From assembly GCA_002900995.3 (NCBI GenBank), contig CM035306.1:1178001-1242000 (forward strand): a DNA stretch of 64,000 nucleotides, given 5' to 3'. Both the position numbers and the translations under genes were made by a program. Every line of letters begins with the position of its first letter. The first letter of the stretch is position 1. The notes beneath the pieces were generated by a model. That model was not told the DNA's origin. It did no database searches and saw only the letters and a program-made list of their open reading frames with translations. Source of the DNA: Ganoderma boninense. Its lineage: Eukaryota > Basidiomycota > Agaricomycetes > Polyporales > Polyporaceae. Below, piece by piece: positions 55,733 through 64,000 of this stretch.

Positions 55733-57367
55733 ATGGAGATAAGCGTCGTGTCGGGAACGTTCGAGGACTCGGTCCTCGCCAAGTTTATCAGGAATTCTTC
55801 AACTCTCAGGTGAACGCTTCTTAGCTTCTCCGTACGTTCAAAGCAGGGCCCTTATTTACGGACTTCAGCACTGCAACGTCACCACATGTGCCTTACGACG
55901 TCCAACTCCTCGTTCTCGACCAGTGTCAGAAGGACAAGACTGCCCTCTTTGCATGCTCGCTTGTGTGCAGAGCATGGCTCGGTCCGACTCGCGCACACCT
56001 CTTCCGCGACACCACGATCAAGGTGCCCCACCGCACCGACGAGCCCGTGCGCAAGTTCATCCACACTCTCATCCTATCCGAGACCGAACTAGGCCACAAC
56101 GTCACCACGCTGCGCATCGTCGGCAGCGACAGGTTTACTCCGTGGATTCGGCTCCGCAACCCCTACAGCCCGATGGTCCTAACTATCGCGTTTTACCCCA
56201 TGTTCTCCCGGCTCCCGCGCCTCCGCAGGCTGTCCTTCGTCAACGTCCGATTCATCACCCTAGACTTCGCCATGTCCCACTTCGTCTGCGACGACGACGT
56301 CCGCCCGACGCTAGACTACCTAGAGATCAACTCGTGCATCGACGACGGCGACAAGGCCAACGGCACCGTCAACTTCATCACCCTCTTCGCCTCCATCCGC
56401 ACCCTCGTCCTCGACCTCGAGCACTACGGGAACACCCTCCACCGGTCCGTCGAGCGCATACCGCACAGCCACCCCGTCAACATCCGCTCCATCGTCGTCC
56501 GCGGCATGGTCGACTGGTGGGCGTCGTGCCTCTCCCTCCACTTCAAGCACGCCATCCCCCCCTCGGGCCACGCGCCACACCCGTCCGAGTGCCTCAACGT
56601 CTGGCCGCACTGGGGCCGCGAGTGGACGCAGCTCAAGGGCATCGGCTCCTTCGTCGAGCACAACGCGCCGACCGTCCGCGCGCTCCGCATCAACCCCATG
56701 CAGCTCATGGTCGCCAACCCCGAAGACAGTCAGTACCTCACTTCCCTACCTACCGTTTCCTCTTTCCTGCACCTATACTGAGCCACGCACCACGTACAAT
56801 GCCGCAGATCTGCAGGGCCACTGGCAAGAGCTGCGCCTCGCGTCCTGCACACACCTGCGCGCGCTCCTCTTCTCCCTCGACACGGCCGACTTCGCCGTGG
56901 ACCAGATCCCCGACGCCGTCCGGCGCGCGCACGAGAGCATCCTCGAGATCCTCATGGACCCCGCGCTGCCCGCCGCCCTCGAGCGGGTCACGTTCCACCT
57001 CACGGTACCCGCCGAGTCGCACCCGGCGCTCGCGGCGTTCAACTGGGAGTTCGTGGACGAGGTCCTCTGCCGCCTCCGGAGGCTCCGCGCGGTCGTGATA
57101 GAGTTCGCGCCCGGGAGCGTGGTCCCGGCGGAGAAGCTCGCGCGGCGGTTCGCTAACACCAGGGCGATGTTGGAGTTCCGCGTAGGAGAGGTAAGCGCTC
57201 TGTTCTCGCAGGTGTTCGCCCGGGCTAACTTCTCGCACAACCTAGGCGGGGGTACCGTGGTGGGAGGTCCCGGTGTGAGATGCACTGTCCCACCAAAACC
57301 TAGATGCTTAGATAGATTTTTTTTGGATTCATACGGAATCTATGCCTGGATCGACAGCATATCATGA
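55733..57367 (+). CDS. F-box-like protein
   Basis: Probable SCF adaptor. Exons 55733..55809, 55869..56728 and 56808..57367, 498 residues. The F-box-like motif follows exon 2's start: VPYDVQLLVLDQCQKDKTAL, then CSLVCRAWLGPTRAHLFRD. Next come Leu-rich strands such as LRRLSFVNVRF and RTLVLDLEHYG, as in the agaricomycete F-box/LRR-like proteins. The last ~55 residues (after RVGEVSALFSQ) are Gly-rich and could be read-through past an unrecognised splice. The first exon is inferred from a good donor and correct phase; without it there is no in-frame ATG near the F-box. Large open frames on other frames here (55923-57098) are Arg/Pro/His-rich shadows. Confidence 0.82.
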
Positions 57368-57395
57368 TACAGTGGTGGAGGAAATCCCTGTGCAG

Positions 57396-59083
57396 CTAGC
57401 ATTGTGAGATGCCACGACCCACGAGCTCGTTCCCGGCCTTGATGAAGAAGTAATCGCCTGTGTTGACAGAGTGGGAAGTCAACCCCCAACCAGGGAAGCG
57501 AAGAATAGGACACCCACCATAGACGATACCCGTCAGGTTATTGTGTGCCGGGTTGTTGATGGTACCGTTCGCAAGCAAGCTCTGCCATGACGGCGCCCAT
57601 GACAGGTTGGTGTTATCGCTGATGACCTTGATGGCTGCGTTGGTGTAGTACCTCGACCCCGAGATATTGAGGAGCGAAAACTCCTGGTCCGCGAGCAGGA
57701 AGAGACCGTTCGCAGCGATCATGGCGGCGGACGAGTCAGCAGGTCGTGGTGAGGGGACGAGCGGCGCGTTGAAGTCCCTGGAAGAACGAGGATGATATGT
57801 TAGATTGTAATTCTCATGCGGTGGCGCTTGGGAGGATTACCATGGGATGACGCCGTCATCTGGGGTGTTCGAGAGGAAATACGACGCTACATGGCGGGCC
57901 GTCTGGATGTAGTCGGCCTTTCTGGTATGTCTGAACACTGAGGACTATGCGTTAGCTAGTGTCCGCGCTTTAGGTGACAGAACGTCTAAACGTACTGTTC
58001 GCGAAGCCGTAGAGGGCCCACGCTTCGCCTCGGCTCCATGTACTTTAAACCTCGTGATGTAAGTTCCTATTACCATCGAGCTAGAGAAAGGTAGTTATCC
58101 TACCTGTTATCCGCATAGCCCTGTGCCGTGTGACGAGAAATGACGGCGCCAGTCGTGGAGTTATAATCGACAACATGGAAAGTGCCGCCTATATGCGGCG
58201 TGAGAACCCGACACAAAACGTGAAAGCGAAGCGTGCGCGAACCGTCGGGGCGGACATGGTTGGCCATTGTCTTGTCCGCGTGCGAGATGGCGATGTCTCG
58301 CAGTGTGTGGTTCCCCGTGAGCTTCTCGGACGCGAATAGAACCTGTCGTATCGGAGGTTATGTCAGATTAAACGCGGCGCCTCCCACGGACAAGATCCGT
58401 ACCTCGAGGTTCATCATGTTGTCGATGATCACCTGTGCGCATACCGGCCGGATGAGACCTTTCTGAAAGGGCACGTATTCGGGTTGCTCTCGCGACCTAC
58501 CTGGAAGTCCGTTGGGTCTGCGGTATCCCAACTCCGTGTGCACCCCACCGTCGGGTTGAAACGCGCGGCCAGAGCGGTCGCGAACGCGTTCACGGCTTCG
58601 ATGGCCGTTGCGTTCTCTGGATTCCTGTGGACGAGGCGTCTGAGCATCTTTGATTCGCAGTACGTGCAGTACTCACACCACAAGCTCGTCCATGAACGGG
58701 TAACTGAGGAAGCCGACATCGTGCCCAACACCGGTTTTGATCTCGAGCGGAATCTCCCCGGTTGCCCAGGTGCGGGCCAGATCGAGCCACTGAGCAGCAT
58801 CACCAGCGCCAGAGCTGCATAGCTTCGTGCGCTGATACATGGCGTAGAGGGTGGAGGGGAAGAAGCCAGAAGTCCACGTATCTGGAGAGAACCATTCCCA
58901 GTCCCCGACGGTGCGATCGGTGTACTGTGGGTACTGGGCAGGACTTGGGAACGCCTGTGCGGTCTTGAGGACCTTCTGGGCGACGAGAGGTGAGAAAAGT
59001 TCTGCTGGTGGGTCTGCGAAGCCCGGCAGAGCGGCGGTGCGGACAATCGAGAGTGCGAGAGAGGCCAAAGAAAGCGCAAGCAT
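57396..59083 (-). CDS. Glycoside hydrolase family 88 (unsaturated glucuronyl hydrolase-like), secreted
   Basis: GH88 enzymes remove unsaturated uronic acids left by polysaccharide lyases. Nine exons, clean: complement(57396..57457, 57518..57777, 57841..57937, 57996..58042, 58104..58188, 58243..58342, 58403..58432, 58501..58639, 58677..59083), 408 residues. Residues 1-19 are a signal peptide. (alpha/alpha)6-barrel motifs: WTSGFFPSTLYAMYQRT, GHDVGFL (catalytic Asp ~122), TRSWDT, VIIDNMMNLE, VRPDGGTFHVVDY, GAVISRHTAQGYAD, STWSRGEAWALYGF and GDYFFIKAGNEL. The intron at 58640..58676 is only 37 nt but is needed for frame. Together with GH43 it indicates plant or microbial polysaccharide degradation. 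Confidence 0.93.
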
Positions 59084-60138
59084 GGCGTCAGGGAGCAAGA
59101 GCACGTACGGCTTGTCAGCCTCAAGACCTCAATGTCGAGCTCGAGGGAGAGGGCCGGTGGACGGCGAGTCAGCTTGAAACGGATCGCGTGCAAGGGCGCG
59201 CTCTGGCTTAAATATGGCTCCGCCGGGGCCTAGGGCGTCAGGCTCTGCTGCGTTCGCGAAAGTGAAGCTGTGGTGGTCTGGCCATGGCGAAAAACGCCCT
59301 GGCAGTGGGAGAAGCTGGAACCAACCCGTGATGCCAGATGCCTGCGACTTGTGACTTGAAGCAGCGCGGAGCAACCGTCGGCAAAATATGCTGTATGTAT
59401 AGAGCCGCTGAAGTCCAGGGAGAACGACACCTTTGGAAATTTCCAAGGGCCCTCGCATCGGCACACCCAACTGAACTAAGACAGAGCGCATCCAATTCTC
59501 CCACAAGGTCGCGTAAAAGGTCTTCTTCAAGGCTTCGGTGCTGGTGGATTGGGGATCCGCCTGACCTCCTTGGAATACCCAACGTAACGATGCAGATGGG
59601 TACTGATGGGCATTCGGTCACGAGGTGCGCGGCCGGCGCATGCACAACCAGCTGGTAACGACCATTCCGGTCTTAGAGCCGCCAAATTGCTCGAGTTATT
59701 GCGCGCATTGAATCCGAAGTTGACAGCAGTGAGCAAGGGATGGCGAAGGTGAGTGTAAGAGAACAAGAGTTGATTGAATTCAGCCCACGCCAGCCTGCGC
59801 ACGAGAATGGCGCAGCTTCGAATAATGGATAGACGCACGTCAATTTAATCTAATCAGCGAGACTTGTCTTGCCGACGGCCAAAATGGGCGGCTCTGCACC
59901 TTGCGTTCGACCAGGTCTTCAGTTCTACCACCGACACCGCAGTAAAGAGGTTAATCATCTCAATGAAGACGCAGAAGTCTGATAATTATCCATTGCAGGT
60001 CACATTCTTCTCCTTTGTTGAATCTGGAGGCAGGACTGTTCCCGGTCCTCCTAGGTTCGCATCCCGACTGAGAGCGCAGCTGGCCTAATAAGAAGACCCT
60101 CGCATTCTTACCTTTGAAAGCCGTCATACTTGGAGATA
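59084..60138. other. Divergent spacer between GH88 and MED1
   Basis: About 1.05 kb; no gene seen on either strand. Confidence 0.45.
59207..59214 (-). promoter_or_regulatory. TATA-like element of the GH88 gene
   Basis: TATTTAAG on the minus strand ~125 bases before the GH88 start codon. Confidence 0.4.
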
Positions 60139-62607
60139 ATGGCGGCACCTCCCCCAGAGGCCAAGAATGTGCTGCCACCCACAATTCTCTCCGTCCTTCA
60201 GCAGTTTGCGTCTCCAGACGTCCTCACGTCGAGTGAACTTCATCCTTTTGCTTCCTCTCCGGAGGACACCGTATCAACATTGAGGCGACTGGTGGATGCC
60301 ACCAATCAGGCGGCTCTATCGCTAAATGCGCATCTCTCGTTGCCACTGAACAACCCAAAACTGTTGTCCCTGTACCGACAGCAGGCAGCTATCGCATCCT
60401 CGGTCCAGCAGGTGAGTTGGAGAGGAGAGAAGAATAATTGACGTACATTTCTGACGAGCCTGGCGTAAACGAGACAGTCGGAACAAAACGTCCGTCATGT
60501 CGTCAACTCCCTTCGAAAACGTGTCGGTATCATGTTTGGAGAAGACATCCCACCGGAAAGATCCCTCCTCGTCCCGTGGTTCCTCAAACGACTCCTCGAG
60601 TGGGGAACGTCGGTCGGGATGGAGACTTTCAACGATCCAGAGCAAAACGGAAGGACCTCTGTCGTCCTCGGCGGCAAGGTTCTCGTGGTCGACATCGACT
60701 TCGCCATCGACCGAACTGATCCCACGAAACCAACCATCGATGTAGCCACTCTAAAGACAGCATACGCCATACCGAACAGCACCGCAGAATCTTCATCGGG
60801 CAATTCAGTATCCCTCGATGGTTTCCTTGCTCACGCCATACGCGCTTTTCTCGGTGAAGTCCAGAAGGAAGATGCAGACCGCGACAGCGTCGAGGCAGCG
60901 CGAATAGGAAATTTGCTATCCGACCATCTGTCCTACCTCATGAAGCTGGACCACTTGGCTCTCAGCGAAGGCGACGGCGGCCTGCGGTGGTTCTCCTTCA
61001 TCGACAAGATGTCTCTCGAGGTCGAGAAGCTCGCAAGCAGGGAGGCAGCAGCTATCCAAAGGTACAGAGCCCCCAAGCACCCTTGCTGAATACACAATTG
61101 ACGTCCATCAGGTTTGAGAGAGGGTCCGCCACAGCACCCCTCGATGTCTTCCTGCTGCGGGGACACGCGCTCCCGCTCCCATACCTCACATCGCCCTCAA
61201 TATCCTTCCTCACATACATCTCGCCCCTCGCCTACCTCAAACTCTTCCGCACCTCCCAGCCCACCGCCCCGCCCCCCAGCCATCTCGCCGCTCTCGACAT
61301 CCCCTTCCCCCACCTCCGCGCCGCGCTCACCGCGCACCCGCGCCCTTTAGGCTTGACGGTCGCCACGCTCGTGCTCTCCCCGAACCCCCCGCCGGCGTAC
61401 CACGCGGACTCGATGTCGATGCCCGCGCTGGACGCGCGCGCGGCGACGACGCTCGTCGAGGACGCGGATCGGCTCGAGGTCGTGTTCCCCGCCGCGCGCG
61501 AGGTGCCCGGGCAGCAGCAGTTCAGCTGGGTGCTCGACTTCACGGGCGGCGGCAAGTACCCCGGCGTCGTGTGAGCCAGGCGCGCATGCGCGAGATCGAG
61601 CTCGTCGTGAACCCGTTCGGCGGGATGGACCAGATGGGCGACGTGCCGATGATGGCGTTCGGGACGGGCAGCTGGGTCGACTTGCTGGTGAGTGCGGCAC
61701 GCGCCTACAGGGGTGTTGGGCAGGAGGAGAGGCTGATGTGTTTGGAAGTTCAACTCGCAGGTTCCTATCTCGCCGGAGAGGTACACTTCGCTCTACGTAA
61801 GTGGGCCATTGCAACCCGATGTCACAGGATTCAGTCACCCAATGCTGTATTTAGATCTCGCCGACGGCGGTCCATCCGCCACTTCAGCTGCGGCTGAGCA
61901 CCCCAGACGAACCTGGTTTCGTTTTGGAGACGATTCCTGTCCGCACTCTGAAGGAGGTTTGGAACATCCTGGAGGTATAGTAGACGTGTTTAAGGTCACA
62001 CGCCTCACTTCATGCTCAACTGACGTATCGCGGTGTAGATCGTACGGGAGCAGTGCTGGCTAAACGAGATCCTAACGAGCTGCCAATGGGTACCAGAAGG
62101 ACTCGGCATGCCTGCGCAAGTGCCAGACGCTCCGAGGACGCGACGGCAACCGACGATGACCTCCAAGCCGTACTCAAAGGTGCGCGTTTCGCCTGAGTTC
62201 CAGAGTCCCCGTCAGCGCGCCTTTGCTCACAGGGCGCACCGGCTGGTTAGGGATCCGTGAAGCCGCGCAGCATCCCCGTCAACGTGCACATCCCCACCCC
62301 CGTCGCGCCCTTCGCGGACGCGGACGTCGACATGGACACGTTCTCGCTTGGGCGCGGCCACGCGCGCATCACGATGACCGCGCCTGAGCGGCCGCCCATC
62401 TCGGGGCTCGTCGAGATCGGGGTGACGTTCGACCCGACCAAGGAGCGCGGCGTCGCGGTGGACATCACGGGGGCGGTCGGCGTGGACTTGAACACGGAGG
62501 TGCTCGAGGAGGCGTGTCGGCGGGGCGGGCTGCTGGGCTTGCCCGGGCGGGTGTGTGAGAAAAGCGCACGAGAATTAAATTACGGTTTGTACTGTGTACA
62601 GGTCTGA
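60139..62607 (+). CDS. MED1: Mediator of RNA polymerase II transcription subunit 1, one apparent 1-nt deletion
   Basis: Middle-module subunit of Mediator. Seven exons (or eight): 60139..60411, 60478..61061, 61112..61687, 61761..61796, 61855..61974, 62039..62179, 62251..62607. The N-terminal part carries RKRVGIMFGEDIPP, LGGKVLVVDIDFAIDR and LKTAYAIP. The central part has ASREAAAIQRRFERG, PLDVFLLRGHALPLPYLTSP, then the fungal Med1 signature QFSWVLDFTGGG. The distal part includes MREIELVVNPFGG, TGSWVDLL, PISPERYTSLY, VWNILE and IVREQCWLNEILTSCQWVPE. One base is missing at about 61570-61572 (GTGTGAGC where GTGATGAGC would keep frame); exon-3 length confirms it. The last splice uses the TTAG at 62247-62250, skipping an in-frame stop. 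A final short intron near 62553-62601 may exist; the stop is at 62605-62607 either way. Confidence 0.9.
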
Positions 62608-62787
62608 CTCCAGGAACAAGATGTGGGCGATATACTGGCGAACGATAGGCTGTAAGAATACACGCACTGGGAGTCATTTGCTGATACGCTACACTCTGTG
62701 GTCGCAATCCGCGATCACATGAAATGATTGCAATAGTGGAGGCCCTTACATCCTGAAGTCCGACTTCGTGTTCGCTCGATTAATCTG

Positions 62788-62858
62788 CGCTACCCCACCT
62801 TTGTTCTTGCGGCCGCACTACCCGACCCTGTTCTTGCACTACCCCACCCTTATTCTTG
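62788..62858. repeat. Imperfect tandem repeat, three ~22-nt units
   Basis: Three diverged units of the form ACTACCCCACC(C/T)TTGTTCTTG: 62788-62810, 62815-62837 and 62838-62858. Seen directly. Confidence 0.7.
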
Positions 62859-63013
62859 AACCAGGCCATATCCAGGAGCCCAGATGCTGTTGAGTACGGC
62901 ACCCCCGACGGCTGACCCTACTGTCCCTACGAAGCCTAGTGAGCCCTGGCTGACCTGCGGGGATCCCGGCGTGTTTGAAATGGGGGTGGAAGGATCCGCG
63001 GATGTGGTCGCTG

Positions 63014-63102
63014 CCTGATCGGCCGGGTGCCCCTAAGCTATATCCGTTGTCTTCTGATGATTTGTAAGGTGACAATAATAATAATAAGCCTGATCGGCCG
63101 GG
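63014..63102. repeat. Direct repeat of a 14-mer flanking an AAT microsatellite
   Basis: CCTGATCGGCCGGG occurs at 63014-63027 and again at 63089-63102 with about five AAT/ATA units between them. Confidence 0.65.
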
Positions 63103-63282
63103 GTCAATGCTTGGGCAGAATTTCTTACTCGTTTCGACAATTTCTTGACTTTTCTCTTTTTCCGCCGAATGGAATCATTTTGCACATACGTTGCGGTCAG
63201 TTGGGCCATACCGTAGAGTTCTTGGTCTGGGGTTGGTCCTCTGGACCCATCGTCTCCTTCTGCTCCGAGCCTTGCTGTGTTT

Positions 63283-64000
63283 TCATCGAGATCCGATCCC
63301 TGGTGTAGCCAGCAGCGTTTCCCCACTGACAAGTCCGGGAGGAGCGGCACCAGAGATGACGGAAGATGAGGGACCAGAGGCTGTGAGAGTGGAGTCGCTC
63401 GCCGGAGGAACGGGCCCTGCCGCGACATCAGGAGAAGCAGCACTGACCCCCCCTGGCTGAGACGGTTCCCCCGGTTTGAGGATCGACTGGCTCTGCAAGT
63501 CGTTCGCTGACAAGGGAGGCAGCATAGGCTTTTTGCCCAGAAGATGTGTAGGTTTGACGGCCCTTGAGTGCGGGACTCGTCCCCATGCTCGTGGCGAAAT
63601 GACTGCAGGCAAGCCGAGTAGGGAGCGGAGTACTCCGCTGGCTTGTGGCATCTCGCCCAATGCGATTCTCTGGATGACGTCGGGGAGGGATTGTTGGACG
63701 GCGGATGTAGCGTAGTTCTGGTAGAGGTAGGAGATGGCATCTTCGCGGAGGCGGTCATATCTGCGTCCAGATCGTAAAGCCTCTCCGTTAGGACTGGAGG
63801 CTGCTAAATCGATTTATGACATACCTCACGAAGAAACTCGAGAACGCCTCCTCGAGAATGTTTTCCGGCTTCAGTTGCGAGACGATCTCGCCATACGCAA
63901 GGTCCCGCAACTTGGTCAGACCGTACTGGGTCGGCTTCGGTAAGACAACAGAAGAAATGACGCTGTGATGATAACGTACCAAATCGGCAAGCCGATACAT
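63283..64000 (-). CDS. BTB/POZ-domain protein, 3' part (runs off the right edge)
   Basis: Partial gene, 5' end beyond 64000. Exons visible: complement(63283..63760, ~63827..63932, ~63980..64000 and beyond). The reading is MYRLADL, YGLTKLRDLAYGEIVSQLKP, ENILEEAFSSFFVR, then YDRLREDAISYLYQNY and VIQRIALGEMP. This is the BACK-like helical part that follows the BTB fold in agaricomycete BTB proteins (YGL-KL-LA-----QLTP-N-L-E). A Pro/Ser/Ala-rich tail ends GIGSR at 63283. BTB proteins often serve as cullin-3 adaptors or transcription cofactors; which applies here cannot be told from the fragment. Confidence 0.75.

Larger units (their letters stand above)
62608..63282. other. Spacer with short repeats
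   Basis: No gene seen. Holds the 62788-62858 tandem repeat, an AAT microsatellite (63075-63087) and two copies of a 14-mer (see repeat entries). An open frame runs through part of it as an antisense shadow. Confidence 0.45.

Noticed and set aside
55923..57098. 391-codon frame overlapping the F-box-like gene
   Set aside because: Arg/His/Pro-rich shadow; the parallel frame carries the F-box and Leu-rich strands.
1..64000. CRISPR arrays, bacterial operons, phage or plasmid features
   Set aside because: Intron-rich eukaryotic genes throughout; no regularly spaced repeats or Shine-Dalgarno-linked gene runs.

Overview
The window is nuclear DNA of a filamentous basidiomycete, most likely a wood- or litter-decaying agaricomycete. 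The evidence is dense genes of 2 to 13 exons with mostly 45-80 nt GT-AG (occasionally GC-AG) introns, GC-rich exons, short intergenic gaps, and typical agaricomycete families: MYND-finger and F-box expansions, a DUF6593-like protein, a P450, GH43 and GH88 enzymes. All exon models below were built by hand by keeping reading frame and family motifs across canonical splice sites.

Layout, left to right. 1-1.5 kb is AT-rich and gene-free. 1.5-8.0 kb holds a MYND protein, NAD formate dehydrogenase, a second MYND protein (minus) and a secreted GH43 (minus). 9.0-13.8 kb is one 13-exon minus-strand gene fusing a TolB-like beta-propeller to an amidohydrolase. 14.4-18.6 kb holds a MIF/tautomerase homolog and a complete cytochrome P450. 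18.8-25.7 kb is gene-poor, with one unknown protein and one F-box-like protein. 25.7-38.0 kb is a housekeeping block: HAT1 and RAD1 (divergent), PDX1 (convergent with RAD1, divergent from the next gene) and an SCAP-type sterol sensor. 38.5-42.7 kb is a MYND cluster, one decayed copy and two tandem intact copies. 43.6-51.4 kb holds a DUF6593-like protein, tryptophanyl-tRNA synthetase, TBP, a conserved unknown protein and NTF2. 52.2-64.0 kb holds a LOG-family protein, a PI-PLC-like protein with a 13-nt microexon, an F-box-like protein, GH88, Mediator subunit 1, and the 3' part of a BTB-domain gene running off the right edge.

There is no single operon-like pathway. The functional themes are transcription and chromatin (TBP, MED1, HAT1), genome checkpoint (RAD1), central metabolism (FDH, PDX1), sterol sensing (SCAP), carbohydrate degradation (GH43, GH88) and lineage-specific families (five MYND copies, two F-box-like).

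A recurrent oddity matters for every user of this sequence. Many conserved genes (FDH, GH43, PDX1, SCAP, MED1, LOG, the 48.8-50.4 kb gene) need a one-base insertion or deletion, usually in a short homopolymer, to read through, whereas the P450, HAT1, RAD1, WRS, TBP, NTF2, GH88, PI-PLC and amidohydrolase models are clean. Because housekeeping genes are affected, uncorrected assembly error is more likely than mass pseudogenisation. The most interesting biology is the MYND family with a shared uncharacterised C-terminal domain, a 2.3-kb intron in RAD1, the microexon carrying the catalytic His of the PI-PLC-like protein, and the fungal MIF homolog.
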